From Deltaproteobacteria bacterium (lineage in GTDB: Bacteria > Desulfobacterota > Syntrophobacteria > Syntrophobacterales > Syntrophobacteraceae), in assembly GCA_021780695.1 (NCBI GenBank), contig JAJXYD010000044.1:62001-126000 (forward strand): 64,000 bases of DNA, given 5' to 3'. The notes under the pieces were generated by a model. The model was not told the origin of the DNA, searched no databases, and saw only the letters and a program-made list of their open reading frames with translations. Made by a program: the position numbers and the translations under genes. Shown here one piece after another: positions 1 to 11,586 of this stretch (position 1 is the stretch's first letter; each line of letters opens with the position of its first letter).

Positions 1-1136
1 AATATCGCCGCACCGTTTTTGCCGAACATTTCAGGCGAATCCACGCCGTAGACGTTTCCGCCGTTAAGGTAGGCGTGGGCAAAGGCAAGATCGAGCAGAT
101 CCTCATCTCCTGTTTGCCGCAGGCGATGAACTTCGATGCTGCCCGAAGCCTGGTTGTAAATCCCCCATTGCCGTGCGTCGGTGTCCAGGAAAAGGGTCTC
201 CACTCTACCCTCGGCGGCACCCGGTAAAATATCGCCTATATTGTCCGAGGCCAGCGGGCCGCCCAGAAGATCCTTAAAACGACGGATTGCCCGCTCCTTT
301 TCCCTGCTGAAATGTGGCGCGACAAGCCGCAGGCCTTTTTTTTGCAATTCCGGAGAATCCACTTCGTCCGGGTTTCCTTCGATAAACTCGTTTAAAGTAT
401 TTTTATATATTTGTACTTGCTTAAATAGTGGGAAAAGATACTCCACGCCGGCAAAAACCAGGGGAATTGTCTCCTGTCGAAATACGGGGTGAAGACTTTC
501 CTTTAAAATTAGAAACCAGCGTCTGATGCGTTCCTTTTCGGATTCCGCCGCCCCGCCGTGACCGTGAACCATCGGAGAGCCCCCGGGACTGGAGGCCTGA
601 GAACTCATTCTGAAAAGCGGGATTGTTTCCTCGTTGTAACCCAGCGCTTCCTGGATGCTGAGGGGAACACCCTTGAGTTCGACGTCGTTTGCGCCAAAAT
701 CCGTGCACTCGATCAGACGCAACGACTTTTTGCTGACTGCCAGAATGAAGAATCTTTTGCAGCAATGAAGCAACGGTATCAAAGGCTTAAGATAGAATAG
801 GGGGCCGATGTTGAGTCTTTCGTTAAACGCAACGGGTAACTTGAAGTGTCTGAAAAAGTCGGGGGAGAGGAAAATACTCAAGCCCTCGGCCATGCGGCGG
901 GAGAAAAAAGCCTCGTTTAGAAGATCTCTTGCCGGCTGGAGGAGTTCCCTGGCTTCGGAGGAACGCATCCCTTCGGCCCCCAGTTCCTTTTCTGCCGCTC
1001 TTAGAAGATTATCGAGCCTGATCGGGTCCTGCAGAGTATCGCGTCCGGTTTTGTGCGTAGGCAGGTAGAGCGAAACGCACCACTTGCTCCTCGTGTGCAT
1101 GAGTTGTCTGATCTCATCCTGTAGGACAAAATCCAT
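1..1136 (-). CDS. baeRF-superfamily (eRF1-like) protein, 3' end cut by window edge
   Basis: An uninterrupted frame of 378 codons runs from an ATG at 1136 (AGGAGG at 1142-1147, ideal spacing) off the left edge of the window. The product looks like a bacterial archaeo-eukaryotic release factor (baeRF) protein, a superfamily related to eRF1/Pelota and predicted to act on ribosomes. Supporting marks are a hydrophilic N-terminal half, the HGHG patch at residues 191-194 followed by a charged KER helix, a buried strand with FAGVEYLFPLF at about 228-238, the segment GRVETLFLD at 309-317 and the terminal GGNVYGV strand. Only a few C-terminal residues should be missing. It lies in the same direction as gpsA, 125 bp downstream of it, and may be cotranscribed. 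The superfamily call is from remembered motifs; the subfamily (3 or 7 type) is not settled and no cellular role is proven. Confidence 0.72.
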   Translation of the reverse strand, partial: MDFVLQDEIRQLMHTRSKWCVSLYLPTHKTGRDTLQDPIRLDNLLRAAEKELGAEGMRSSEARELLQPARDLLNEAFFSRRMAEGLSIFLSPDFFRHFKLPVAFNERLNIGPLFYLKPLIPLLHCCKRFFILAVSKKSLRLIECTDFGANDVELKGVPLSIQEALGYNEETIPLFRMSSQASSPGGSPMVHGHGGAAESEKERIRRWFLILKESLHPVFRQETIPLVFAGVEYLFPLFKQVQIYKNTLNEFIEGNPDEVDSPELQKKGLRLVAPHFSREKERAIRRFKDLLGGPLASDNIGDILPGAAEGRVETLFLDTDARQWGIYNQASGSIEVHRLRQTGDEDLLDLAFAHAYLNGGNVYGVDSPEMFGKNGAAI

Positions 1137-1261
1137 CGTCGCCTCCTTTGCTTGCGGGATTGATCGCGCCTCTAACACCAAGTTAATCATAAGAGGGCTT
1201 CAATCCAGCCTTTCGAGCAGCCTGGAGGCACACGCAAACGGCCTTGCCCATTTATCGGCTC

Positions 1262-2284
1262 TTAGCCGTGCTCGAGCTCATGTTTGAGGTCCCTTTCGAG
1301 CAGTTCGGAGACCACGAGCATGGGGTCCTTTTCTTCGTAGAGAACACGATATATCTGCTCGCAAATCGACATTTGAACATCCATCTTTTTTGCAAGCATG
1401 TGGATGGCTTTTGCGGTTTCGACCCCCTCGGCCACCTGGCGCATTTCGCCAAGTATTTGAGCAAGTTTTTTGCCCTGTCCGAGTTTCATGCCGACCGTTC
1501 GGTTTCGGCTCAGATCTCCCGTGCAGGTGAGCAGCAGGTCTCCAATGCCCGCAAGACCGGAGAAGGTAAGGGGGTGGGCACCCATTTTTACCCCAAGCCT
1601 CGATATCTCCGCCAGCCCCCGGGTGATAAGAGCCGCCCGGGCGTTGTAGCCGAAGGCCAACCCGTCACATACTCCGGCTGCCAGGGCTACCACGTTTTTC
1701 GAAGCCCCCGCGACTTCGACTCCTATGACATCCAGGCTCGTGTATATGCGAAATCTGGGAGCCGAAAACGCCTTCTGGACCAGCCTGGTGATTTCCATGT
1801 CCGGTCCGGCAAGCGTCACCGCCGTCGGTACCGACCGCATCACCTCCTGGGCAAAGGAGGGTCCCGAGAGACATAGCAGCCTGACGGCGTTATTTTCCGG
1901 GAGCAGCTCTCTCCAAATCCCCGACATCGTTAGAAGCGTCCGGTTTTCAATTCCCTTGGTGGCGTTTACAATAATCGCATCCTCGCGCAGATGCGGCAGA
2001 ATATTCTTTGCCACACCGCGATAGACATGGGATGGGACCACCATGACAAGAAGGCGGCACGCCCGCACCGCCTCTTCTAACTCGCTCGTTGGATGCACGC
2101 CTTCATGTAGGCTGAAGCCGGGAAGATAGACAACATTTTCCCCGGTCCTGCGTATCGTCTCGCACAGCTCTTTTTCATAGACCCACAGGTGTACCTCATG
2201 ACCTTTTGAGGCGAGGGTGTGGGCGAGCGTGGTCCCCCAGCTCCCTGCCCCGATAACACCTACGGGCCCGATATCTTCGATCAA
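1262..2284 (-). CDS. gpsA: Glycerol-3-phosphate dehydrogenase [NAD(P)+]
   Basis: GpsA reduces dihydroxyacetone phosphate to sn-glycerol 3-phosphate in the cytosol, the entry step of phospholipid synthesis. The 340-residue product has the N-terminal Rossmann motif [10 protein letters not shown] (about residues 12-21), the NATKGIE segment, the GPSFAQEV segment and the substrate-site stretch ending in a lysine and [12 protein letters not shown]. Length is normal for the family. The start is a TTG at 2284-2282 that overlaps the gyrA stop in the sequence TTGA, with an AGAGGA ribosome site inside the end of gyrA, so translation is probably coupled to gyrA. Family assignment is firm; the choice of TTG rests on the overlap and the absence of another start before the Rossmann motif. 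Confidence 0.96.
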   Translation of the reverse strand: MIEDIGPVGVIGAGSWGTTLAHTLASKGHEVHLWVYEKELCETIRRTGENVVYLPGFSLHEGVHPTSELEEAVRACRLLVMVVPSHVYRGVAKNILPHLREDAIIVNATKGIENRTLLTMSGIWRELLPENNAVRLLCLSGPSFAQEVMRSVPTAVTLAGPDMEITRLVQKAFSAPRFRIYTSLDVIGVEVAGASKNVVALAAGVCDGLAFGYNARAALITRGLAEISRLGVKMGAHPLTFSGLAGIGDLLLTCTGDLSRNRTVGMKLGQGKKLAQILGEMRQVAEGVETAKAIHMLAKKMDVQMSICEQIYRVLYEEKDPMLVVSELLERDLKHELEHG

Positions 2285-4722
2285 TTTTCCTCTTCCTCTC
2301 TTATATCGTCCTTAGGATTTTCCGATTCGTCCAAAACGGTGAGATCGACCACTTTTTCGCCTTCGGCAAGCCCGATGAGCTTTACCCCCTGAGTGACCCT
2401 GCCGATCTTGCTGATCTGGGCAACGGGCATTCTTATGAGGCGTCCCTTGTCCGTTATGAGCATTATACCGTTATTTTCGGCAACCTGGCGGAACCCGATC
2501 ACCGAGCCGTTTCGATTCGTCACCCTGATGTTAAGCACGCCCTGTCCGCCCCGGCCCTGGCAGCGGTAGTCTTCCTCCGGCGTGCGCTTGCCAAAGCCTT
2601 TTTCCGTAACCACCAGGACGCACTTGTTGGGATCGATTACATCCATTCCGACCAGTTCGCCGTCCTTTATGTTCATTCCCCGGATCCCACGGCTGACCCG
2701 TCCCAGCGGACGGAATTCATTCTCGCTTATCCTAATGCACTTGCCTTCCCGGCTCATCAGGAAGATGTCCTTCCGGCCGTCGGTTATAACAACCGTAATG
2801 AGCTCGTCGCTTTCGTCCAGGTTGATCGCCCGTATGCCCGAGGACCTCGGGTTTTCGTAAGCCGAGAGGTCCGTCTTTTTGATAATCCCGTTGCGTGTGG
2901 CCATTACGGCGAAATGCCCGGGCGAAAATTCTCTGACAGGTAAAATCGTTTGGATCTTTTCGCCGCTCTGAAGAGGAATAAGATTTACCGCGGCCTTGCC
3001 AAGCGCTGAAGGCCCCACCTCGGGTATCTCGTAGACTTTAAGCCGGAAGACCTGTCCGCGGTTTGTAAATACCAGCAGATAGTCGAGGGTGAGGGCCGTA
3101 AAGACGCTTGTAACCACATCCTCTTCGCGCGTGCTCATCCCCGTTCGGCCTCTGCCCCCACGGTTCTGGTTTCTATAAACCGTTAGCGGGGTCCTCTTGA
3201 GATAGCCGGCCCGAGACATCGTTACCACCATCTCTTCGCTTGCGATGAGGTCTTCTATGCAAATGTCGCCCGTATCCGTGATGATCTGTGTCCTGCGCGG
3301 TTCGGCAAACTCGTTCATCAGTTCGCCGAGTTCATCCCGCACGACCTGGTCGACTAGGGCAGGGGAGGCTAGAATACTTTTTAACCTTTCAATTTCCCTC
3401 ATGATATCCAGATAGTCGCGGATAATTTTTTCTCGCTCAAGACCCGTAAGTCTCTGGAGCCTCATGTTGAGGATTTCCTGGGCCTGGATTTCGGTGAAAT
3501 CGAAACGCGCGATGAGCCCCTGCTTGGCTTCCGACGGGTTGGGCGCCGACCTTATAAGAGAGATCACCGCATCGAGATTATCGAGGGCTTTCTTTAGGCC
3601 TTCCAAAATGTGGGCCCGCTTTTCGGCCTGTTGGAGTTCGTAGCGGGTGCGCTTCAAGACGACTTCACGGCGAAAATCGATAAAATGCTGCAGGATGTCC
3701 CTCAGGTTCATCACCTCGGGTCTGTTATCCACTACAGCCAGCATGATGATTCCAAAGGTGGTCTCGATAGCCGTGTTTTTGTAGAGTAGATTTTCTATGA
3801 CCTTGGGATCGTCGCCCTGACGAATGGTTAGCACTATGCGCATGCCCTGGCGATCGGATTCGTCGCGAATGTCCTGGATTCCCTCGATCCTTTTGGTCTT
3901 TACAAGCTCGGCGATTCGCTCGAGTAGCCTCGCCTTGTTCACCTGGTAGGGAAGCTCGGTTACGATCAGGTGCTGCTTTTTGCCCGATTCCTCTACCTCG
4001 ACCCGCCCGCGAATCTTTATAACGCCTTTCCCCGTTTCATAGGCTTCCGTTACCCCCGCGCAGCCGCATAGAAAACCGGCCGTTGGAAAATCGGGCCCAT
4101 GGATGTGGCTCATAAGCTCCTTGACCGTCATGTTGGGCTCATCGAGCAGGGCAAGAAGGCCCGAGCACAGCTCTCGCAGGTTGTGGGGCGGAATGTTTGT
4201 GGCCATTCCGACCGCTATGCCCGAAGACCCGTTTAAAAGAAGGTTGGGTACGCGGGTCGGAACGACCGTTGGCTCCAAAAGCGTATTGTCATAGTTTGGC
4301 TGAAAGGCGACCGTTTCCTTCTCGATGTCGCGCATGAATTCCATGCCCAGCTTGGACATGCGGATTTCGGTGTAACGCATTGCAGCCGGAGGATCCCCGT
4401 CAACCGAGCCGAAGTTGCCCTGGCCGTCCACGAGGGGGTGAAGCATGGAAAAGTCCTGGGCCATGCGGACCGTGGCGTCATAGATTGCCGCGTCTCCGTG
4501 CGGGTGATACTTACCCATGACATCCCCGACGATGCGCGCAGACTTTTTATAAGGCTTGTTGTAATCGTTATTGACCTCGTGCATCGAAAACAGAATGCGC
4601 CGGTGCACGGGCTTTAGACCGTCACGCACATCGGGAATGGCCCGCCCGATTATTACGCTCATCGCATAATCGAGATAGGAAAGCTTTATTTCGTCGGCAA
4701 TATTTATGGTTTTAAGGTCCAT
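2281..4722 (-). CDS. gyrA: DNA gyrase subunit A
   Basis: GyrA is the DNA breakage-reunion subunit of gyrase, which with GyrB introduces negative supercoils. The 813-residue product has the expected winged-helix domain with catalytic tyrosine Y117 (context AAMRYTEIR), the tower and coiled-coil region, and a C-terminal beta-pinwheel. The GyrA box is QNRGGRG at 519-525, and a second box-like QGRGGQG lies in a late blade. In the quinolone-resistance region [10 protein letters not shown], the residue matching E. coli Ser83 is Ala78, while the residue matching Asp87 is kept (Asp82). It lies downstream of gyrB with a roughly 410-bp gap, and its stop overlaps the gpsA start. Confidence 0.98.
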   Translation of the reverse strand: MDLKTINIADEIKLSYLDYAMSVIIGRAIPDVRDGLKPVHRRILFSMHEVNNDYNKPYKKSARIVGDVMGKYHPHGDAAIYDATVRMAQDFSMLHPLVDGQGNFGSVDGDPPAAMRYTEIRMSKLGMEFMRDIEKETVAFQPNYDNTLLEPTVVPTRVPNLLLNGSSGIAVGMATNIPPHNLRELCSGLLALLDEPNMTVKELMSHIHGPDFPTAGFLCGCAGVTEAYETGKGVIKIRGRVEVEESGKKQHLIVTELPYQVNKARLLERIAELVKTKRIEGIQDIRDESDRQGMRIVLTIRQGDDPKVIENLLYKNTAIETTFGIIMLAVVDNRPEVMNLRDILQHFIDFRREVVLKRTRYELQQAEKRAHILEGLKKALDNLDAVISLIRSAPNPSEAKQGLIARFDFTEIQAQEILNMRLQRLTGLEREKIIRDYLDIMREIERLKSILASPALVDQVVRDELGELMNEFAEPRRTQIITDTGDICIEDLIASEEMVVTMSRAGYLKRTPLTVYRNQNRGGRGRTGMSTREEDVVTSVFTALTLDYLLVFTNRGQVFRLKVYEIPEVGPSALGKAAVNLIPLQSGEKIQTILPVREFSPGHFAVMATRNGIIKKTDLSAYENPRSSGIRAINLDESDELITVVITDGRKDIFLMSREGKCIRISENEFRPLGRVSRGIRGMNIKDGELVGMDVIDPNKCVLVVTEKGFGKRTPEEDYRCQGRGGQGVLNIRVTNRNGSVIGFRQVAENNGIMLITDKGRLIRMPVAQISKIGRVTQGVKLIGLAEGEKVVDLTVLDESENPKDDIREEEEN

Positions 4723-4802
4723 TTTCCTTCATTCTAAAAACGGCGGAAGAAAGAAGCGATAAGCTCTCCAAGAGCAAAAAATCTGCCCGTTTTTGCCCCT
4801 CG

Positions 4803-4955
4803 CTACTCTAATCCTGGCCTGGTAAACAGATCCCGTTCGATAGTGTGCGCAAAGACGGCCAAAATTCGGCATAGATTGGCCTCATAGGCCCGCATCGCGC
4901 CTTCGATGGCCGTCTCGGGGCCGCAGATTCGCTGCTGCAAATCCCCTGCCTGCAT
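4803..4955 (-). CDS. Possible 50-aa small protein between gyrB and gyrA
   Basis: A 50-codon frame starts with ATG at 4955, two bases after the stop of the preceding 29-codon frame, and ends at 4803. The predicted peptide begins MQAGDLQQRICGPETAIEGA and continues with a mixed amphipathic stretch (residues 21-50) of protein-like composition with two cysteines. It sits in the gyrB-gyrA gap on the same strand, so it would be on the same transcript. No strong Shine-Dalgarno sequence precedes it, but close spacing to the upstream frame would allow reinitiation. I do not recognise a family. It may be a real small protein, a leader peptide, or chance. Confidence 0.3.
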   Translation of the reverse strand: MQAGDLQQRICGPETAIEGAMRAYEANLCRILAVFAHTIERDLFTRPGLE

Positions 4956-4956
4956 A

Positions 4957-5046
4957 CTAAGCGTCCATGACGCCGGCTTTGAAAGTCTCCACGCCTTCCC
5001 TTACTTCCTTAACGCCTGCTCGCACTCTGCCCATCTCGGCTTTCAT
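4957..5046 (-). CDS. Possible 29-aa small protein or leader peptide between gyrB and gyrA
   Basis: A 29-codon frame starts at ATG 5046 with a GGCGGAGAAG stretch just upstream that could serve as a ribosome site. The peptide is rich in charged residues and has a heptad-like pattern (MGRVRAGVKEVREGVETF), suggesting a single helix. Its stop is one base from the start of the next small frame at 4955. Nothing here is recognised by family; the support is only the start context, the same strand as gyrB and gyrA, and the tight arrangement with the neighbouring frame. Confidence 0.25.
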   Translation of the reverse strand: MKAEMGRVRAGVKEVREGVETFKAGVMDA

Positions 5047-5132
5047 AGCTTCTCCGCCTGGGACCTGAAAGGCTTTGCTGCTGCCGGCCTCTTATCCGGT
5101 CCCGTTCTTGACGCTTTTTGCCCTTTGGTCCA

Positions 5133-7595
<2,463 letters not shown>

Positions 7596-7657
7596 TCAGG
7601 GTGCCAAGCATGAAGGCGATAGGTCTAAATTATTGGAACATCAAGAAAAAGTATTTA

Positions 7658-7686
7658 TCTATACCATTTTTTAAACCTCTTTTCAA
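7658..7686 (-). promoter_or_regulatory. Candidate sigma-70 promoter for gyrB-gyrA-gpsA
   Basis: On the minus strand TTGAAA (7686-7681) is followed after exactly 17 bp by TATAGA (7663-7658). This matches the primary sigma consensus at 5 of 6 and 4 of 6 positions with optimal spacing. It points toward gyrB, about 75 bp upstream of the first start codon, and follows the hairpin that ends the coo operon. The site is inferred from sequence only. Confidence 0.5.
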
Positions 7687-7823
7687 TGTAAATCGGACCA
7701 CCAGTCGCGCTGATTGGGTTTAACCATATTTCTGATTTTTCTCCGCCCGGAAATAGAGAGAAAAGATCCACTTTGACCCCTTTCGGCCTTTCATTCCGAT
7801 TTTTCCTGCCTGTAACGAGTCCT

Positions 7824-7848
7824 AAGCCCCGGCCCCTGGCCGGGGCTT
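7824..7848 (-). terminator. Hairpin downstream of the coo operon
   Basis: A perfect 11-bp GC-rich inverted repeat (AAGCCCCGGCC, loop of three, then the reverse complement) lies just after the stop of the flavoprotein gene at 7866 and before the gyrB promoter. No T-run follows on either side, so it may work as a Rho-assisted or transcript-stabilising hairpin rather than a classical intrinsic terminator. Confidence 0.5.
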
Positions 7849-7865
7849 CTCCGCGCTCATTTCTC

Positions 7866-9113
7866 CTATCCGATAAAATGTCCATAGTGGAGAGTATGGT
7901 TAATGATGTGGGACTTGATACCGGAAACCTCCATTCTCTCCCGTATCACGGAGCGGTATAATCCGGCCCGGGAGATGTCTCCCACCAGCAGCACCCCGAC
8001 AAGTTTAGTCCCGTCGGGGGAAAACACCAGTTTGCGGTAAGCTCCGGCAGAACCGCACACGTGGGTCTCGAAGTCACGGCCCTTGGTGTGCACCATTCCC
8101 ATGGACACGAAGGCGACGTCGGCAACCTGCGTGGCGTTTAGGATACCCAAGGCGCCGCCGTATTCCGTGGGTCTTCCGGCCATGTTCAATCCCGCGCAAC
8201 GGCCCATCTCGACGGCGCTGGTCCACAAACCGGTGACAATCCTTCCCCCGGTGATGGGATCGAAGGTTACCGCTACATCCCCGGCCGCGTAGACATCGGA
8301 GACGTTGCAGCGTGTGAAGTTGTCCGCTACAACCCCCCCGTCCACCTGGATGGATTCGTGGTCGAAACCGACATTGGGTTCCACGCCCTTGCCAATGCAC
8401 ACCAACTCGCAGGAAATCTCTCTTCCATCCTCGAGCAGGATCCCGCTCACGCCCTTGGAGCCGGAAAGAATTCTGCGAGCGCCGGCGCCGGTGATAATCT
8501 GGAGACCGGCACGGTTTAGCGCATCCCGGATAAGAAAGGTGTCTTCGGGTTCCATCAGCTGGGAGAGTACCTGCGGGGATTTCACCACTAAAGTGACTTT
8601 GAGGCCGCACTCCAGCAGGGCGAAAGCCACTTTGAGGTTTAGAAGGCCCCCTCCCAGCATAACGGCGTGTCGACCATTTTCGACTCTAGCGGCAATGGCC
8701 CTGGCCGAAGCGAGGGTTCTGGGGGCGAAAACGCCTTCGATGGACGTGCCTTCGATCTCCCCGGGTATGCGAGACCGGCTGCCCGTGGCGATAAGCAACC
8801 GGTCGTAGGCAATTTTTTCGCCATCCTCCATGCAGACCGCCCGGGCCTGGCAGTCAATTGCCCGAATCCGCGCATTCAACTTGAGGTCCATGCCTTCGCC
8901 GCTGTAGGGACCCTGCCCGGACATGGCCATGTCGACGGCCCTTTTTTTGCCGCTGATCAAAAATGGAATCAGCGGCCTGAAATAGGGCGGATCGGGTTCG
9001 TCGGAAAAAACCGTGACTGATCCGCGCTTATCGAGGGAACGCACGGCTTCGGCCGCCGCCATGCCGGCGGCGCCGGCGCCCACAATTACGTAGCGGTTGG
9101 TGCCCCCGGACAT
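7866..9113 (-). CDS. FAD/NAD-dependent oxidoreductase of the CODH operon (FNOR type)
   Basis: The 415-residue flavoprotein belongs to the two-dinucleotide-fold oxidoreductases (NirB/rubredoxin-reductase-like). An FAD motif GAGAAG is at residues 12-17, a substrate-side ATG-S-R segment follows, and the conserved YAAGDVA strand lies in the last third. The second nucleotide motif reads GGGLLNLKVA, lacking the usual third Gly and the acidic residue, which may change NAD(P) use. Its start, an ATG at 9113, is two bases after the cooF stop. In cooS-cooF-flavoprotein operons of other anaerobes this protein is thought to pass electrons from CO through CooF to NAD(P)+; that role is inferred from context here. 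A longer reading frame runs upstream but overlaps cooF and is not protein-like. Confidence 0.85.
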   Translation of the reverse strand: MSGGTNRYVIVGAGAAGMAAAEAVRSLDKRGSVTVFSDEPDPPYFRPLIPFLISGKKRAVDMAMSGQGPYSGEGMDLKLNARIRAIDCQARAVCMEDGEKIAYDRLLIATGSRSRIPGEIEGTSIEGVFAPRTLASARAIAARVENGRHAVMLGGGLLNLKVAFALLECGLKVTLVVKSPQVLSQLMEPEDTFLIRDALNRAGLQIITGAGARRILSGSKGVSGILLEDGREISCELVCIGKGVEPNVGFDHESIQVDGGVVADNFTRCNVSDVYAAGDVAVTFDPITGGRIVTGLWTSAVEMGRCAGLNMAGRPTEYGGALGILNATQVADVAFVSMGMVHTKGRDFETHVCGSAGAYRKLVFSPDGTKLVGVLLVGDISRAGLYRSVIRERMEVSGIKSHIINHTLHYGHFIG

Positions 9114-9115
9114 CG

Positions 9116-9622
9116 TTAGCCTCCTTGCCCCGTTAGCATTCCGGCCGAGGCGGTTAGACGAACTCCTTTTGAAAAATCCCCTGCCGTTAAATAAACCAGG
9201 GCCTTGGTTGGACAGGCATCGACACAGGCAGGAAGGGAACGGTCGGGACAGCGGTCGCACCGGTAGGCCTTGTGCTGCTCCAAATGCCTTCCGATCACCC
9301 CGTAGGGGCACACCATAACGCAGGTCCAACAACCGATGCACTTGTCGCTTCGCGTGATCACGACGCCTTCTTCTGTCCTCACAATAGCCCCGGCAATGCA
9401 GGCGTGCATGCAGGGCGCATCTTCGCAGTGACGGCAAAGAAGGGGGATCGGATTGGACGGGGGCACAAACTCCACATAAACGCGGTTTTTGGGCCGTGGC
9501 GTTTCGGAAATCGCCCCATAAAGGGAGCGGCTGGAGGAATGTTCGACCGCACAGGCAAGTTCACAGGAGTGACATCCCATACAGCGATCGACGCGAACAA
9601 ATATTTCTTTGGGCTCAGGCAT
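9116..9622 (-). CDS. cooF: CooF-like four-cluster ferredoxin, CODH electron-transfer subunit
   Basis: The 168-residue iron-sulfur protein carries four cysteine sets suited to [4Fe-4S] clusters: C14/17/20/24, C63/66/71/75, C95/98/101/105 and C122/125/133/137. This is the CooF/HycB/DmsB-like ferredoxin layout. CooF takes electrons from the D-cluster of CODH and hands them to a hydrogenase or, as likely here, a flavoprotein. There is no signal peptide, so it is cytoplasmic. It lies between cooS (47 bp upstream) and the flavoprotein (2 bp downstream), which supports cotranscription. Confidence 0.92.
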   Translation of the reverse strand: MPEPKEIFVRVDRCMGCHSCELACAVEHSSSRSLYGAISETPRPKNRVYVEFVPPSNPIPLLCRHCEDAPCMHACIAGAIVRTEEGVVITRSDKCIGCWTCVMVCPYGVIGRHLEQHKAYRCDRCPDRSLPACVDACPTKALVYLTAGDFSKGVRLTASAGMLTGQGG

Positions 9623-9669
9623 GATAAGCTCCTTTATCTATAAAAGCCGGGTCCCAGGCTTTGTGCCGC

Positions 9670-11586
9670 CTACTGGAGTCCCAGTTTGGCGCGGCGCTCG
9701 TCGATGGCCGCAAGAAGTTTATCGGCGGCCGATTCCGGATCGAGGTCCACGATAAAATATCCTCCGGTCAGCCCCTTTACTTTTTCGGTGAGCACCTCGG
9801 TAACCAGCGGGCCGCCCAGGACCGGCAGCATCACTCCCACGTGAGTCGGCAAGCCCGCCGCCACGGCATAGGCTCCGATGGAGACCGCCTTTTCTGAAAC
9901 AGCCTCTGCGGCGGAAGCAACCACCGGAAGCTTGTCCGTATCTACCCCCAGATACTGGGCCAGGGCCACGGTCAGGGCCACGGCGCGGGAATTGTCCACA
10001 CACGACCCCATGTGCAGGACCGCGGGCAGCGGCCCTCCCAGACCATTGGCTTCCCCGATGGCCCGTAACACCGCCTTGAGTCCGTCACCGCATAACCCGT
10101 CCGTATTGGCCGGGTCCATAAAACCATGCCTCATCAGTGCCCCGGCCCCGCAGCCGGTTGCCACCACCAGGACGTTTGCCTTGAGGAGTTTGCGGGCCAT
10201 GGTCGTAAAGTTGCTGTCCTGGGGGACTTTTACATTGTTGCATCCCGCAAAAAGACACACCCCTCGGATATTGCCGGCCTTAATGTTGTCTGCAAGCGGT
10301 TTCAGAGGCTCTTTGGCATTGAGCTTGGCAAGAGCCGCCACGATGGCCTCCACTGAAAAGCCCGCCACAACCGGCGTCTTGATGTTGGGAATATCGACCC
10401 CCTTGCCCTTGCGACGCGCGAAGTTGGCAATGGCCAGATCAAAGATCTCGTCCGCCTTTTCCTCGGCCGCTTCTTCCGTGAAACCAATATGCTTTGCGCC
10501 AGTGATCTTCGCTATGTCCATGGTGGTTACAAGAGTTGTCCCGCAGCACTCGGCAACGGAAGCCATCGACGGCATGATGCACTGGTAGTCGACGATCATC
10601 GCATCGACCGCCCCCGTTAGAAGAGCCATCTCCTGGCTTACGGAATGGGTGCAGGAGGCAATCCCGTGGCGCATCATGATTTCATTTCCCGTGCAGCAGA
10701 TGCCCACCAGGTTGATGCCTGTTGCCCCCGCGGCCATGGCCGCCCCATTTTTCGTCTCCGCCCTGGTTACCAGCACGTCCGACAATACGGGGTTGTGACC
10801 GTGCAGGGCGATATTTACCGCATCGGCCTTCAGTGTGCCCAGATTTGCTTGGCTTAGGGTCGGCTTGGGGATTCCAAAGAGTATGTCGGCCAGGTCGGTG
10901 CCCATGTAGCATCCGGCCAGGTCGGCAACCGCACAGCGCAGTCCTCCCAAAAGCAGGTTGACCGGATCGGCGTCCACCCCGTAAAGAGTGCGATGCATGA
11001 TTTCCGATATTTCATGGTCGATGCCTTTGGGTACTAAGTCAAGGTCGGACAAGACCTTGGCCCTCTGCGGGTTGACCACGGTAGCCGCCCACAAAACGGG
11101 GGTGTCCTTTTCATGAAAATCCGCCAGAGCCGCCTTGGCCACATCCAGGGCAATATCGGTGTCGGGCCTGTTTCCCACCGCGATACCCAACCGGGTGGCT
11201 ACGGCCTTGAGTTTTCCGGCCTCCTTGATGGAGTAGCTCTTCGCCTGCCCCTTGGCCATTTTCATAAGAGTATGCGCCAGGTGCTTGGCGTGGCCGGAAT
11301 GGGCCGCTGTCCCCGCGGCGATGGCACGATCGAGGCCCCGGGCCACCATCGTGTCCGCCGAAGCCCCGCAGATACCCGCCTTCGGGCCTTCGCCAAAAGG
11401 ATCGATGCGACAGGGCCCCTGCAGGCAGTGGCGGCAGCACAGCCCCGTATCACCGAATCCGCACTGAGGCTGCATGACCTCGTAGCGGTCCCACACAGTT
11501 GTTTGTCCCGTTTTTGCCGCCTTAACTATCATTTCCCGAACTGCCGGATCCGTGCTCTTTGTCCCGAGGTTTCCAATATCTGCCAT
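9670..11586 (-). CDS. cooS: Anaerobic (Ni-Fe) carbon monoxide dehydrogenase, catalytic subunit
   Basis: CooS oxidises CO with water to CO2, two electrons and two protons at a Ni-Fe-S C-cluster. In this 638-residue protein the C-cluster ligands are all present: H262, C298, C336, C449, C479 and C529. The N-terminal cysteines for the B and D clusters are in the segment with C42, C50, C51, C54, C59 and C73. The catalytic lysine equivalent is K566 (SEKAVS) and an equivalent histidine is H96. Length matches monofunctional CooS rather than the CdhA or AcsA type. It leads a minus-strand operon with cooF and an FAD/NAD oxidoreductase; no acetyl-CoA synthase or hydrogenase gene is nearby. The maturation ATPase cooC lies about 8 kb away on the other strand. 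Confidence 0.97.
   Translation of the reverse strand: MADIGNLGTKSTDPAVREMIVKAAKTGQTTVWDRYEVMQPQCGFGDTGLCCRHCLQGPCRIDPFGEGPKAGICGASADTMVARGLDRAIAAGTAAHSGHAKHLAHTLMKMAKGQAKSYSIKEAGKLKAVATRLGIAVGNRPDTDIALDVAKAALADFHEKDTPVLWAATVVNPQRAKVLSDLDLVPKGIDHEISEIMHRTLYGVDADPVNLLLGGLRCAVADLAGCYMGTDLADILFGIPKPTLSQANLGTLKADAVNIALHGHNPVLSDVLVTRAETKNGAAMAAGATGINLVGICCTGNEIMMRHGIASCTHSVSQEMALLTGAVDAMIVDYQCIMPSMASVAECCGTTLVTTMDIAKITGAKHIGFTEEAAEEKADEIFDLAIANFARRKGKGVDIPNIKTPVVAGFSVEAIVAALAKLNAKEPLKPLADNIKAGNIRGVCLFAGCNNVKVPQDSNFTTMARKLLKANVLVVATGCGAGALMRHGFMDPANTDGLCGDGLKAVLRAIGEANGLGGPLPAVLHMGSCVDNSRAVALTVALAQYLGVDTDKLPVVASAAEAVSEKAVSIGAYAVAAGLPTHVGVMLPVLGGPLVTEVLTEKVKGLTGGYFIVDLDPESAADKLLAAIDERRAKLGLQ

Noticed and set aside
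421..765. 114-codon frame on the minus strand inside the baeRF gene
   Set aside because: It is an out-of-frame shadow; the baeRF frame is continuous through it and has family motifs.
7655..7885. 76-codon minus-strand frame between the coo operon and gyrB
   Set aside because: No ribosome site, low-quality composition, and it overlaps the flavoprotein end, a hairpin and the gyrB promoter.
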